The notes beneath the pieces are model-generated. The model was not told where the DNA came from and searched no databases. It worked only from the letters and a program-made list of their open reading frames with translations. 64,000 nt of DNA from the NCBI RefSeq assembly GCF_964204645.1, contig NC_134033.1, positions 6,980,231-7,044,230 of the forward strand. The letters are read 5' to 3'. The stretch is from Tubulanus polymorphus. Lineage: Eukaryota; Nemertea; Palaeonemertea; Tubulaniformes; Tubulanidae. Within the stretch, counting starts at the first letter, position 1. Each line of letters opens with the position of its first letter. A program made the translations under genes and the position numbers. Of this stretch, positions 46,528 through 58,032 are shown one piece after another.

Positions 46528-46908
46528 CTAAATTCAGAGGAAAGTTACGTTTACGACAGGAAAGCATTTGGTAGCTTTGGGTCCGATCAGTAGAGTGATC
46601 TGTGTGCATTTGCTGGCCAGCACACAGATCACAACGATCATTGCCAGTCAATTCGGCTGGTGATTTTTTGTCAATGTGTGAAAGCGGTTACTGATGAATG
46701 CGAGTTAGGAAATCCAAGGAAAATGTTAGAAAAATAGGGCGGTGAGGGCAGTATTCAAACCCGGGCTAGCAATTTACAATTGTAGCAAGTTTCCAGGCTT
46801 TTGGGATCCATTCTAATGCACTCCCTGACCCTGCTTGACGCAGCCATCGTAATGTCACGTGAGTGCTTCGTTGAATGATGCGTAGTTTGCAATAGACGTA
46901 GACTGGCG

Positions 46909-49096
46909 CGGTTCCTGAACTTCGCTGAAAAAGCTGAAACGCTGAAAATGAAACGCTGAAATTTCAGAGAATTCCAGAAAAACGCTGAAATTTCAGGGAA
47001 TTTCCGAAAAACGCTGAAATCGTGCTAGGAACCGACGATACACGTTTTGAAAATTTTTCCAAGCCCGGTGTCTGCTGCCGGGTCCTAAACCGTGCTTTTG
47101 TCTTTACCGAATTTTTTCGGGTTACAGAGATACGCCTACAAGGTCGTTGTCTTCGGCTCCCTTCAACATTTCATTTTCAACTGGCATCAGACCACAATTA
47201 ATAGGTTAGTAGCTTGAAGATGCGTATGGCCGGACCATAGTAGCTAGAGTGAAGAAGAGGTAGAAGAGGATGAGATAGTGGTCTGAGCTCAACTTTTGAT
47301 CGATTGATGGAGGACCTCATTTCCTTGACAAGAAGAGCCGGAATCTTCAGTTGAATCAGGAGGAACAATAATTGTTCAGGACAAACTGTATAACATGATA
47401 CCTACTAGCCAAAAATTAGTTCAAACTGCAGTTCCAAAAACTACCATCATGCTTCCCCAAAATGGAAAATAAATAAATAATATTTTACTTTCATTTGTCT
47501 GTGCATCATGATATAAATTGTTGTTATGAGCTAACAATGAAGTTTTCACTACATTTGAATAAATTCTTAACTACAGTAATTCTAATTCTCAATTGTTTTT
47601 ATTATTGTTTGGTTATTCCTTGCAACTTCTCATTTCCACGTTTCATACAAGAAGTAGTTGAATGAAAGTACAGTTATGCTGAACCTGACAACCAATGATA
47701 AGTGCTAGCATCGAGATTTGATTATTTCGATTTTATTTTCGGTGTCATTGAAATTCGTAAATAAAGGTTCAATTGTCATTGTACTTAGCTTAGCTTAGAT
47801 TGGGTTTCATGTTTCTACATTTTCTACAAGGAGGCCTTAAAGGGTAGTCCCCGGGTAGAAGTCAAAACTTGGTTTCCATTCTCAATTTGCTGGAGACTAC
47901 CATCTGCATTCATACCTCGATTTGTCTGGCCTATGAGAGTCGAACAACATTTTCCCATGCACAGGCTTGGCTTTAGAGTAGATAAAGGCTAGGCACTGCA
48001 CATTGTGGATTAACTGAAACTCTAAACTTTCAAAATGAAACGAGTCAACAAGAAAGATCCAATAATTGAACGTTTATCTAACTATATTAATTAACAGCTT
48101 AAGAGATATACATTATACATTATACACAAAAGAAATCAGTTCTACATTTTATCCGAATCAAGCGTTAAAGCCACAGATTCGCTTAGCTTGGGCTTGAATT
48201 CTGGTTCCATTGCATCGTATTCTATTGAATATCGCTTAGCTTTTAAAGACTACAAATTTGGTCCCAGGAAAACCAAGTAAAGCGGGGTACTACTGTACAT
48301 CAGCTGTTGACTTATTTTTCTCTGGTCGAATCAAGTTATTACTGAATGAAATATAATCACTGCTGCTACAAGAAGTCTTTTCTCAGTATCTGTATGTCCA
48401 TCTTAGCAAATCAACTTGGTCCATGATTCCTTCTTTTAAAAATAAGAATTGTTACATTTTTCTAACAGATGCTATGGCATTTCTTTAAAAAACCTGATGA
48501 TTTTCTCACCACAGCAAATAAATTATTCGCTATTGTTAAATCCATTCCATGCGCAAAATGAATTAAAAAGAAATTAAGTAAAATCCCTTTTGTCCAAAAG
48601 CCGCATCATCATTATAACTAGCTATCAAATTTAACTTACCTCAAGTCTCCAACAGAGAATACCACAGTCGCCCATAGTCATGCGTGACGTGTTGAAAAGA
48701 AAAGTGGTTCTCATAATCATATTTATATACATTGAAATGTTCAAATAAGATTATTTCGTCTTGTAGACGTAAACCACATTCTTGGAATATTCAGCATAGT
48801 GTTTAAAGTTGGCTTGTGCGGTTGTGATAGGGTTTTGATACTCCATACATACTGTTTATGCATGTCTCTATAACCAAAAATTAGGTAGAGACTAAAGCAA
48901 AGGTTCAGGACTCGGCAGCGGTCCCGGCCCGGAAAAAATGAAAAAATGTATTGTCGGTTCCAAGCACGATTTCAGCGTTTTTCGTGAATTCCCTGAAATT
49001 TCAGCGTTTTTCGGAAATTCCCTGAAATTTCAGCGTTTTCTTTTCGGCATTTCAGCGTTTCAGCGTTTCAGCTTTTTCAGAGAAGTTCAGGAACCG
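46909..49096. mobile_element. 2.19-kb MULE-like element, 9-bp target duplication
   Basis: AGACTGGCG is repeated exactly at 46,900-46,908 and 49,097-49,105. The inverted ends start CGGTTCCTGAACTTC and continue for over 100 bases as tandem CGCTGAAATTTCAG repeats. A 9-bp duplication with long repeat ends fits Mutator-like elements. The interior has no supported transposase ORF. In TMCO3 intron 1. Confidence 0.75.
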
Positions 49097-49409
49097 AGAC
49101 TGGCGCAGACATTACAGTAGTGTTGTTTTGTTTTTTAATGTCCTATCCTTGGAATTGATGAAGATTGATTGAATTTGATTAATAACCTACAACCCCTCAT
49201 TATTTTCACGAAATTAACTTCTTACTGACTACAGATAAGAAACATTGAACGTCTCTTTTTAAGAAATTACCAGGGGTCAATGCGTCGAGCAAAAATTTAT
49301 GAGCTATGGTTCCTAGCACTATTTTTACAAATTGTTCGATACAATATGTAGATGAAAAATTTGCAATTCGAGTAGTACGCATTTCGTAGATTTATCAATG
49401 TAGATTTAC

Positions 49410-49673
49410 CGTAAACAATTTAGTTTGCCAATTTCGCTCATTTTCTGATAATTGAGAATTCCTCGATGACCGTTGTATAGCAGAGTGTAGACGAAGAATA
49501 ACATTTTCTTTTTTTTTAAGAATTAATCTTATTTGTGGACACAATAGTCGTTTCGTTATCCTTCGACGGCTCAGTGATATTTGAGAATGTAAATTCCTTA
49601 TTGGTTTGGCAGCTTCCGTAACATAGCACATCATGGCCCACGCCAACACCAGGTTGAACATGATATATCGCAT
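49410..49673 (-). CDS. tmco3: TMCO3-like antiporter gene, exon 1 (signal peptide and start of coiled coil)
   Basis: First coding exon, 88 codons from an ATG at 49,673 to a donor (ACG then GTAAAT) just left of 49,410. The first 20 residues (MRYIMFNLVLAWAMMCYVTE) form a signal peptide. A basic region and the start of a helical segment follow (ILKKKENVILRLHSAIQ, LSENERNWQTKLFT). The later exons (E2-E9) encode the coiled coil and the CPA2-type antiporter domain of TMCO3, a predicted K+ or Na+/H+ antiporter of internal membranes. Exons 1 to 6 all join in phase 0, which supports the model. Another frame is open across the same stretch (49,516-49,707) but lacks a signal peptide and I treat it as a shadow. 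Family assignment rests on remembered family motifs, not on a search. Confidence 0.75.
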
Positions 49674-49853
49674 TTCGTGGATTCAATGTGCCTGCAACAA
49701 AATTCATAAAATGGTAAACATATTCTGGTCAGGACAATCTTCGAAGAATGAGACGGATTATCACGAGTTCGTAATTAGGGTTTTCTGCTCTTTTGCAGAG
49801 AGCCAAATATTTTAAATGAGGATTTTATAGTTAAATTCAAATGTGAAAATGTA

Positions 49854-51986
49854 TCCCTTACAAAAAATTCACACATGTTATATGTGTGAATAACACACAT
49901 TACATGTGTGAAAGGTGTGAAAGACACAGAAAACACATGTGATTCCAGCTATCACATGTGTGATCTGTGTTGTGGAGCATATCACATGTGTGAATAACAC
50001 ATGCTCACATGTGTGATTCTGAAATACATGTGTGATTGAGAAATACATGTGTGATTCACACATGTGATTGGATCAACAACACAGATCACATGTGTAACCG
50101 CTAGGATCACACGTGTCATTAGAATAACACATGTGATTAACATCAGTTATTCCAATCTACAACACAGTGTGAATTTCGGATATGAACCATTCCCATGTTG
50201 GTTCCAAATTCTGAACATCTGCATTTTAGTCATAGAATCCATGTTGGAATAAGAATATTTCCATAACTGTACTCTTTATTTCAACATTTTCAACACATGG
50301 TTAGATTTTATCTAACACTGACACCCCTACTGTGCAAAAACCAAGAACCAATGTCCACGGACTAGTGAGTTTGTATTTTCATTCGGCTAAATAAATAAAA
50401 TAAGGTTATGATATGTTTTTACATTCGCTGTTGAGTTCTAAAAATATATTAATATTCAAAAACGACTTCGAAAAATTAGCAGGTATTTACGGGATTCGAA
50501 CCGTTGACGACGGCTAGCAAAGGACTTGGAATGAGCATGCAGGCACGCACGGCGCCATTTGCAATTATTTCGAGGATTGTCGTTGCTGTTTTTAATCAAT
50601 TTTGATGGTTAATTTCTTAGTTCGAAAAGTCTGGTGTTTGAATCCAAGCTCAAAAGCAAGTATTATTGTGTTTCGTCAAATATTCATAGTCGATAATGTT
50701 AATTGAATGTACTGTAATCGGTAAAATCAGTGGCGTGTACCAATCAATCAATTAAATCAAATTCATCCAAACTTTATTTCATGGACATGATTGATGCATT
50801 ACAAATATTTCATGATTGATGCATGCAAAGTACAACATGTCCATGCCTAACAAGTAGGCCTAGATTACACCATGAACTATTTTTTAATCACGATATGTCC
50901 AGGAATAAGACACTCGTTTGCATACTAGGCCTAATACTATATTGTATAATTCCTAAACTGAACGCTCAGCCGGTATTGAACAGTATTTGCCAATTCTTTC
51001 TACATAGGAATGAATCATTTACAAATTAAAATGGAATTTTCCGTTATTAATCTAGGGAGTCAGTACATTTCCTCGAGTAGTAATTTATCTACACGGAGAA
51101 TGAAACGTATACTTTCAGCCGGAACAAATTACTGAAAAAGAGGTTTTGAGTCCTGTTATGGTAAGTGTTGATTGAACAAATTTATAAGCTAGTGTTACAA
51201 TAGCGCCGTTTTTCGTCTGGTTTCACTTATCGTAATAATGTAACTTTGGCTTTTTTCATCAGATGATTGATATTAGGGATATTGATTTATTGATTTATTG
51301 TTTGGAATTGTGTGTAGTATTTAAATGTTTTATAATTTTGTCTCATTCCAGATCATGTTCTGAATTGTAGATTGGGGGTTACCGCGGTCCAAATTAGAAA
51401 GAAGATTGGACAAATGCTGAAACAGTATAAATTTACGAAGTAAATCTGTAAATATTTGAAAATAAAATTCCCATTAACATGTAAGCTTACACAAGTGAGT
51501 TATTACATTTGGTTGGTAATTTTGAAACTTGAGTTGGCAATGAGTTTTTAGGAAATTGTGAAGTATGGATGAAACATCATGTCCAATGAAGGAAGTGGTC
51601 AAATTTTGACCATTATGAATGTGTACTTATACTTCTTCTTGAATACAGTCGTGTGGAGCTGGAACAATGAGGATGACTGCAGATCACATGCGTTATAAAT
51701 CACACATAACTGTGTTATATGACATGTGTGATTTACATTCAGGGCTGTATCACACGTGTGATTCACATGTGTAAAAATGGGACAAAATCACATGTGTGAT
51801 TTAGAAAATCACACATGTGATACAGCTTGAATGTGAATCACATGTGTGATTCACATGTGTAAAAATGGGACAAAATCACACGTGTGATTCACATACAGAA
51901 TCACATGTGTGATAATATCCCATTTTTACACATGTGAATCACACGTGTTTTTTAAAAAATCACATGTGTGATTTTTTTGTAAGGGA
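49854..51986. mobile_element. 2.13-kb TA-flanked element with CACATGTGTG arrays at both ends
   Basis: Ends TCCCTTACAAAAAA and its inverse TTTTTTGTAAGGGA, each bounded by TA, as for Tc1/mariner targets. The outer 300 bases on each side are arrays of the palindrome CACATGTGTG in varied contexts (49,870-50,150 and 51,680-51,975). The interior lacks a transposase ORF and includes a tRNA-like stretch. Located upstream of TMCO3 exon 1. Confidence 0.65.
50470..50545 (-). repeat. tRNA-like SINE fragment
   Basis: Minus strand: GGCGCCGTGCGTGCCTGCAT.. and a B-box CAACGGTTCGAATCCCGTAA. The T stem lacks one pair, so it is a tRNA-derived repeat or pseudo-tRNA, not a functional tRNA. Confidence 0.35.
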
Positions 51987-53247
51987 TATCTTATGATTAA
52001 TAGTAAAATAACATTTGCAAAAGACACTCTATTGATTTAGTAATTACCAACTATGGAGAGAGATAATTAGTATCATCGTATATTCGGAATAGTAAGTTTG
52101 GCACTCTCTAACATGTCAGTTTAACACACACGTCATTGTCACATTGTCACATCCATTATAAATATCTAATAAACATTTTTGAGAGGAGAATAGAACAGAA
52201 CGGGATTAGAGTGGGAGTTAGAGACACGCCGAATAAGTTATGAAACCAACGAGGGCTGACCTGCGAGTCGTGAGCTTTGATATACTTAGATAAATAATAT
52301 TCAGATCATCGAAAATATCATCCTCCCGGTGGGGATTCGAACCTGATGCCATCGAGATTGCCACGGTGCGAAACCCTGCCACACTAGACCGAATGCGCAG
52401 CTACACGCGCAGCTTAGATGATGTCATTATTAGCCAAACAGATATCCCGTTTTACTTTAGCCCGGGTTTTCCCATTAAAAGTAAATTTACCTAAGCGATT
52501 ATACAACGAACAATCTGATTGATGCCGCAAGTTTTCGTGTGGCAAAGCTGCGCATGTACCTGCGCATGTACCTGTATGTTCGAATCCCTGCCAAGGGAGG
52601 ATGTGAAAATATACTAGTTAATCACCATTCTGCATCAAAAGACCCTTCAAGTTCGTCTGGCTCGACATGTTACAGGCTTTGAGAATATCTAAGTGTCAGA
52701 ATATGCAGAGAAATATTCACAAATATTCACCACAGTTTACACTAAAAACGGTGCACTGATCGAATACAGACTTTTGGGAATGACACTTGAATTTGAAAAA
52801 TGTTCACTATATACTTTTCACCATAACTTATCACAATTTACTGCTAAATCCACATAATCTGATTAAAAGTTTTATCCATACCACTGAAACAATCCCTGAA
52901 TCTTTATCTTTTTGATATGACTCGCATTACTGGAGGGATAAGCTCTGCATATATATATTGTAGCAAATACATTTAAGTTCTTTATTGACAAGTTATGATA
53001 ATTCCGTCTAATTTTGCAGAAATTGCAATGGCTTTTCCCGAGGGACAGCCAGTAAAAGGTCATTCAGAATTTTGCCAATATTAATTTTCGAGAGGGGAAT
53101 TGCCTAGACTTGGTATATTGGTAGTTATATTGACAATAGCAGAGACTTTCAAAAAATCGAAAATCGCATCCACTTTTGCCCATTTAGAGTAGAATGACCC
53201 TGAACTAGTTTGCCCATGCCATATTCAAAGAAATGAGATGATTAAAC
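51987..53247. other. Upstream region with SINE-like sequence, no gene
   Basis: Apart from the tRNA-like stretch listed next and an AATCCCTGCCAAGGGAGG segment at about 52,580 (another B-box relative, GTTCGAATCCC), nothing is recognised. The 63-codon frame at 52,872-53,063 has no family signal. Confidence 0.4.
52325..52425 (-). repeat. tRNA-derived SINE head
   Basis: Minus strand: an A-box-like TAGTGTGGCAGGG and, about 40 bases on, the B-box GGTTCGAATCCCCACC. Spacing fits a tRNA-derived SINE promoter. Not a clean cloverleaf. Confidence 0.45.
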
Positions 53248-53640
53248 AAGAGCCCCACGGGGCACTACGACCAGCCTGTCACATTCGTTTTTCATAAATG
53301 ATGCAATCTGTGGACACAACTTGTCAAAAATACACTCCCAGCTAAATACAATCACGTTATACTTAGTAGCACAGATGACACTTAGCTCAATCTATTCCGT
53401 TCGTCTTATTGATATGAATGCAGATAAAATTGAATTGGATTTGAAGTTATTTGGTCAAAGAAAATAAAATTGAATTAAATTTGATGTTTTTCATTCGATT
53501 AAATAAATTGAATTGTATGCGATATTCATTACCAAATGAAATTTGATTGGCTAATTAGCATATTAAGGTCATCAATTCTATTTGAGTAAAAGCTACTTTT
53601 CCCATACCATGCACGATTAAAAACCGAATCAACATTTCGA
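53248..53640. mobile_element. Repeat starting CAAGAGCCCCACGGGGCACT, second copy
   Basis: Same family as 35,312-36,065 (CAAGAGCCCC palindromic head, GGCTAATTAGCATATTAAGG block). Shorter. Non-coding. Confidence 0.5.
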
Positions 53641-53936
53641 TATATACCGATATGAATATTTCGATGTATATTTGAATGTATAAACTCTGTCAAACAATGG
53701 CTTTAGTGACACGGATATGGCTTACGTCACGAGGGTACGTGGAGTCTAACGAACGTACATAGTATTGAAGACGAGCTGGTGTCGCTGTTGACTTTTACAC
53801 AACGTAATTTACAGTGGTAATAAAAAGGTGCAATCGACGTCGGCACTATGAATTTTATTGAGAATTCTATCAAGCTATGACCCAACATTGCCACACTTTT
53901 GTACTAAGTTTGTATGCTAAATTGGATAATTCGAAA

Positions 53937-54499
53937 AGAAGAAATTATAAGGATTACATAAAAAAAACAAATGTCATGAAGTGAATACAGTATGCCCCCA
54001 CAACGAGTTGTATAAGAAAACATTGAATATAGTTTTCAAATGTTAACCATGCGGTATTTGGCATTACCATGTATATCATTATAGTTGAACCTGATTCATA
54101 CGATGGTATTGTGCACCAGGTTTTCATTTCCTATTTTATCACCGGTAAACTGTACTCAGTTTACGTAGATTTTACTCGTACAATTGTCCCTGATTTAAAA
54201 GCCGTATGCGCTGATTGTAAGCAGCAAAACGTTTTGTGAAAAACGTGTTTTCTGTTTTGATGAAACAAAACACATGTACCGTGAGTTGTTGTTTAAACTC
54301 GTTAAACGGCAACAATTCAAATTCTGTAACCTGTCTTGAATTCAAAATTATGAGGTTAAAAACCTACGTGATTGTAATTACCATGAGAAAATTTGCACCC
54401 AATGGCCAGAGAATTACGCCGCCAATCACGTAGCCGAAGCATGGTAAATATGTGATATGGCGCTAACCAGAAACGACACGCATACCATTGCAATAATGT
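53937..54499 (-). pseudogene. Duplicated TMCO3 exon 5 with intron flank, broken
   Basis: Copy of about 45,010-45,579. The exon part (54,383-54,499) has lost several bases (for example in the CMFGYVIGG region) and ends exactly where the acceptor AG should start, so it cannot be spliced. It carries intron sequence and is therefore a DNA-level duplication. Direct repeats of about 80 bases flank it (53,652-53,735 and 54,499-54,577, GGCTTTAGTGACACGGATAT). Confidence 0.75.
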
Positions 54500-54808
54500 C
54501 GATGTATATTTAAATGTAACTCTGTCAAAAAATGGCTTTAGTGACACGGATATGGCCTACGTCTCGAGGGTACGTGTCACCCTGATATAAGTTGCATATT
54601 CTATAATCATATATATCTACAATTTCATATCGAATGGTTCATAATATTTCATATCTTTTACTTCATGAAATCCTTAATGATAATAATTATAGTATTAATA
54701 ATGTAATATAACTTATGAATATAAGTAATTGGTATATGTGGGTTTCAGATCAGAGGACGAGAGGACGACACACCACTCAACACCACAAGTAATTTTTTCC
54801 CATAATGA

Positions 54809-55134
54809 ATGGGAGATAGAAAAGCATGTTTAGCAACAATAAATAACGGAATAAAACCAGCAAAAAAACAATTTTAAATAAAAAAGTTAGTCGATGTTAC
54901 AAAAGAAATTTAACACAAAATATTAAAATTAGACAAGATAAAAACTAAATATGGAGAGAAAGTATCAGCAAATTTAAGTTACTGTAATGTAAGTACAACG
55001 CGAGAATTTGAAGTATTTTTACCGGATAAATGGGTTTTATTGAGTACAGAGGAATTAAAAGATTTAGAAGGATTTAAAATAATTCACCATGGGAAAAATG
55101 AAAACGGGCATCATGATTTAGAAGTTGTTGATTA
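54809..55134 (+). pseudogene. Polinton protein C, beta3 copy
   Basis: ATG at 54,809 within the terminal repeat: MGDRKACLATINNGIKPAKK, then frame changes. KYGEKVSANLSYCNVSTTRE and FEVFLPDKWVLLSTEELKDL resume, ending LEVVD stop. Same layout as beta2 (15,826-16,187). Unknown function. Confidence 0.5.
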
Positions 55135-55173
55135 AAAAAAAATAAATTGATAATAAAATTAATTAAATATTAA

Positions 55174-55238
55174 GAATCCGAAATGACTTATCTGGACAAT
55201 TTGATTGCTCCGCATAGATAGACAAAAGTAGTGAGATA
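55174..55238 (+). ncRNA. Conserved Polinton hairpin motif, copy 4
   Basis: GAATCCGAAATGACTTATCT, hairpin GGACAATTTGATTGCTCC, then ATAGATAGACAAAAGTAGTG. Directly 3' of gene C and convergent with genes B and A, as in beta2. Confidence 0.6.
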
Positions 55239-55289
55239 TATAATTAATTAAAAACAAAATATTTTTTTTTGCTTTTTTTCTAAAATATT

Positions 55290-55625
55290 AATCCATTTCT
55301 TTTATTGCGAATTTTGGAATTTCAGAAGTATTTTCATTTTTGATAGTAGTAGTTTCAGAACTATTAATAACATTTTTTAAACCAACTACACCCAATCAAA
55401 ATGAATACAATTACAAATCCAGTTGTAAAATATAAATATTTATCAAGTATTCAATTATCAGAAATAAAAATATTTTCACCATTATTATTAACATTTTCAT
55501 TATTTATTTTTTCTTTTATAGCTTTTTTAAATTCTCTCGATTTAATTCCTAATTGCCGAGACCATTCAATTTGTTTCTATGATCTCGGTTTTTTCTTCAC
55601 AGTTAATTCCTTCACTTCTTCCACC
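55290..55625 (-). pseudogene. Polinton protein B, beta3 copy
   Basis: EEVKELTVKKKPRS then a stop, KQIEWSRQLGIKSREFKKAI, acidic/Asn linker, and a membrane helix (YLYFTTGFVIVFILIGCSWF). Overlaps the former end of gene A in another frame. Confidence 0.55.
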
Positions 55626-56032
55626 AGTCATAACTAAATAATCATTTTCTAAATCGGAATATAATCTATTTTCATCTTGAATTGGTAGCATATATTTACA
55701 CAATTTACTATAACGTTTTACTACACTTTCTTATATCGCATCATTAATTCTAGCTATTCTCGCAAGTAATAGGGGTAATAGGCTTTCAGTCGAGCGGTCG
55801 AGCTCATAAAAAATGAAAAATATGAAAATAATAACAATTTCTGCTTGAATTAGTCGCGAAACTCATAAAAAATGAAAACTAATTCTCACACACTCGAATT
55901 TATTTTTCATTTTTACTCGCTAGAAAAAAGTGTGAGTAAAGTGTGCCTCAATCCCCCTTTTTTATTAACTTTTATTTTCATACATTTCAACTAATATATT
56001 TTATATTTTCAGCTAATTTAACAGTCGATTTC

Positions 56033-56338
56033 TTATTTTGATTCATATAATTTTTCATCAAGTTCATGAATATACATGTGATTTCTCAAACTCTTTTTAT
56101 TTTTATATCTTTTATTGCATATTTCAAAGCATTTAATATTATTCAATCTATCTGAAATATAATTCATATTTTCTATTAATTCAGTGTATCTAATTTTACA
56201 GCAATCATAGAATTCTAACAACTGTTTTATAGTATAAACTGAGAATGAAAATAAACCTGAAATCATAATAATTGATTTAATATTCTGTTGATTTTTATAT
56301 ATTAGATGTAATATTTCTAATACCTTATTTTCACTCAT
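56033..56338 (-). CDS. Nested-element protein 1: membrane helix plus C2H2 finger
   Basis: 101 codons. Residues about 20-42 are hydrophobic (SIIMISGLFSFSVYTIKQLL), followed by a coiled region with LIENMNYISDRLNNI. The C-terminus has CFEICNKRYKNKKSLRNHMY IH, a C-x3-C-x12-H-x3-H spacing that fits a C2H2 zinc finger. Intact, with start codon following an AT-rich leader. A membrane helix with a C-terminal finger is an odd pairing. Not recognised as a named family. Confidence 0.6.
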   Translation of the reverse strand: MSENKVLEILHLIYKNQQNIKSIIMISGLFSFSVYTIKQLLEFYDCCKIRYTELIENMNYISDRLNNIKCFEICNKRYKNKKSLRNHMYIHELDEKLYESK

Positions 56339-56385
56339 TTTTATAGTTAAAATATATAGAATAAATTAAATTAAAAGATGCTGTT

Positions 56386-56604
56386 TTAATCCTCCAAATC
56401 ATTTAAATCATTAACTTTTTTATTGTTATTCTTTCTGTGATTGTTTCCATTTAACTTCTTTAATTTCTTGCTCAATTTTATATTTTCATTAATCAAATCC
56501 TTACTGATATTTTCATAATAAAAGAAAAGCGCAGCCAATATTAATCCGCCTGCTACTAAATAATGTTTCAAATCACTTTTCCCAGTCGGGATGAAACCAT
56601 CCAT
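56386..56604 (-). CDS. Nested-element protein 2: small membrane protein
   Basis: 72 codons: MDGFIPTGKSDLKHYLVAGG, a helix LVAGGLILAALFFYYENI (residues about 16-33), then a Lys/Asn-rich coiled tail. Intact. Type resembles small membrane proteins of Polinton-like elements, but there is no recognisable homology. Confidence 0.5.
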   Translation of the reverse strand: MDGFIPTGKSDLKHYLVAGGLILAALFFYYENISKDLINENIKLSKKLKKLNGNNHRKNNNKKVNDLNDLED

Positions 56605-56724
56605 TTATTTAAGAGAAAAATTAAACAGTTTATATAATATTTGCTAGTTTTTAATTAAATATTTTATAATCATTTTAAAAATATTAAACTTTTAAATGAT
56701 TAAACCAAATAACAATTAAATTTA

Positions 56725-57205
56725 CAGCCAAACAATTTAACATTTCAACAGTCTAACAATTTAACATTTCAACAGTCAAACAATTTAACATTTCAACTGT
56801 CAAACAATTTAACATTTCAACTGTCAAACAATTTATCATTTCAACTGTCAAACAATTTACCATTTCAACTGTCAAACAATTTATCATTTCAACTGTCAAA
56901 CAATTTATCATTTCAACTGTCAAACAATTTATCATTTCAACTGTCAAACAATTTATGATTTCAACTGTCAAACAATTTATCATTTCAACTGTCGAACAAT
57001 TTATCATTTCAACTGTCAAACAATTTATGATTTCAACTGTCAAACAATTTATCATTTCAACTGTCGAACAATTTATCATTTCAACAGTCGAACAATTTAT
57101 CATTTCAACTGTCAAACAATTTATCATTTCAACTGTCAAACAATTTATCATTTCAACTGTCAAACAATTTATCATTTCAACTGTCAAACAATTTATCATT
57201 TAAAC
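56725..57205. repeat. 24-bp minisatellite, about 20 units
   Basis: Unit CAAACAATTTATCATTTCAA + CTGT. Because 24 is divisible by three and the unit lacks stops, both strands are open (MINCLTVE on minus, ISTVKQFI on plus). Some units have CCAT or GAT variants. Lies between proteins 2 and 3 of the nested element. Confidence 0.9.
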
Positions 57206-57261
57206 AGTCTATTAGATATTTCAATCATTTAACTCAATTCAATAATTATAATGTAGAATTG

Positions 57262-57912
57262 TTACTCTTTACGCCAGTTTTTATGTTTAATTGTTTCATA
57301 ATGCTTTGATTTATGTGATTTTAAATATTTAAATCCGCAATAACAATGCACTTTTTCATTAGGATTGAATTTTCTAAATTCATCATCTAAATTACATTGA
57401 ACTGCAATATCTTTAAATGATTTTTCATTATCTAATTCACATTGAATTCCAATATTTGATGAATTTTCATTATAGATAATTTGTTTATTATCAAAATTGA
57501 AATAATATAATTGTCTTTTTTCAATTCTTAAGTTAATCAAATCAATGTAATCTTTTGAAAGTATTATATCATCATTTCTTTCATTGAAAGGAGTTTTAAG
57601 AATATTAATTATGTTTTCATCTAAAGTTCCTTTAAAATTTAAAACTGTATTGAACAATTTAGGATTTTTAACACCATTATCAAAAGTATCAATTAGTTTA
57701 GTAATTAAATATGTTTCATTTGATAATATTTGATTAATTACAGTAATATTTTCAATTTTATAATGTCTTGCGGACACTAAATTTGTTGCTGAAATATAAT
57801 TTTTAATGTTAAACTGTGAAAATGATTTATTGGTTTCATTGATTTCGATTTTAAACTTGGGTTCTTCTTCTTCTTTCTTCATTTTTATAACAAAATTTTT
57901 ATTAAAACTCAT
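57262..57912 (-). CDS. Nested-element protein 3: C-terminal zinc-binding protein
   Basis: 216 codons, intact. Highly charged N-terminus (MKKEEEEPKFKIEINE), a middle with repeated IGIQCELDNEKSFKD and IAVQCNLDDEFRKF (two similar I-x-VQC-xLD units), and a C-terminal CYCGFKYLKSHKSKHYETIK H knuckle with paired Cys and spaced His. Such C-G-C type fingers occur in short proteins of Polintons and related viruses. A DNA-binding or regulatory role is inference. Confidence 0.6.
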   Translation of the reverse strand: MSFNKNFVIKMKKEEEEPKFKIEINETNKSFSQFNIKNYISATNLVSARHYKIENITVINQILSNETYLITKLIDTFDNGVKNPKLFNTVLNFKGTLDENIINILKTPFNERNDDIILSKDYIDLINLRIEKRQLYYFNFDNKQIIYNENSSNIGIQCELDNEKSFKDIAVQCNLDDEFRKFNPNEKVHCYCGFKYLKSHKSKHYETIKHKNWRKE

Positions 57913-58032
57913 TCAAATATAAATATTCAATGTTTTAAATATGAATTATTTCACTCACACTTTTATATTGCATAATCTATCAATTTATATGTTATTCATA
58001 TATATTTTATTCATGTATATGAATATTTTAAG

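Noticed and set aside
50470-50545. Functional tRNA gene
   Set aside because: T stem incomplete and no acceptor stem pairing; a tRNA-derived repeat is more likely.
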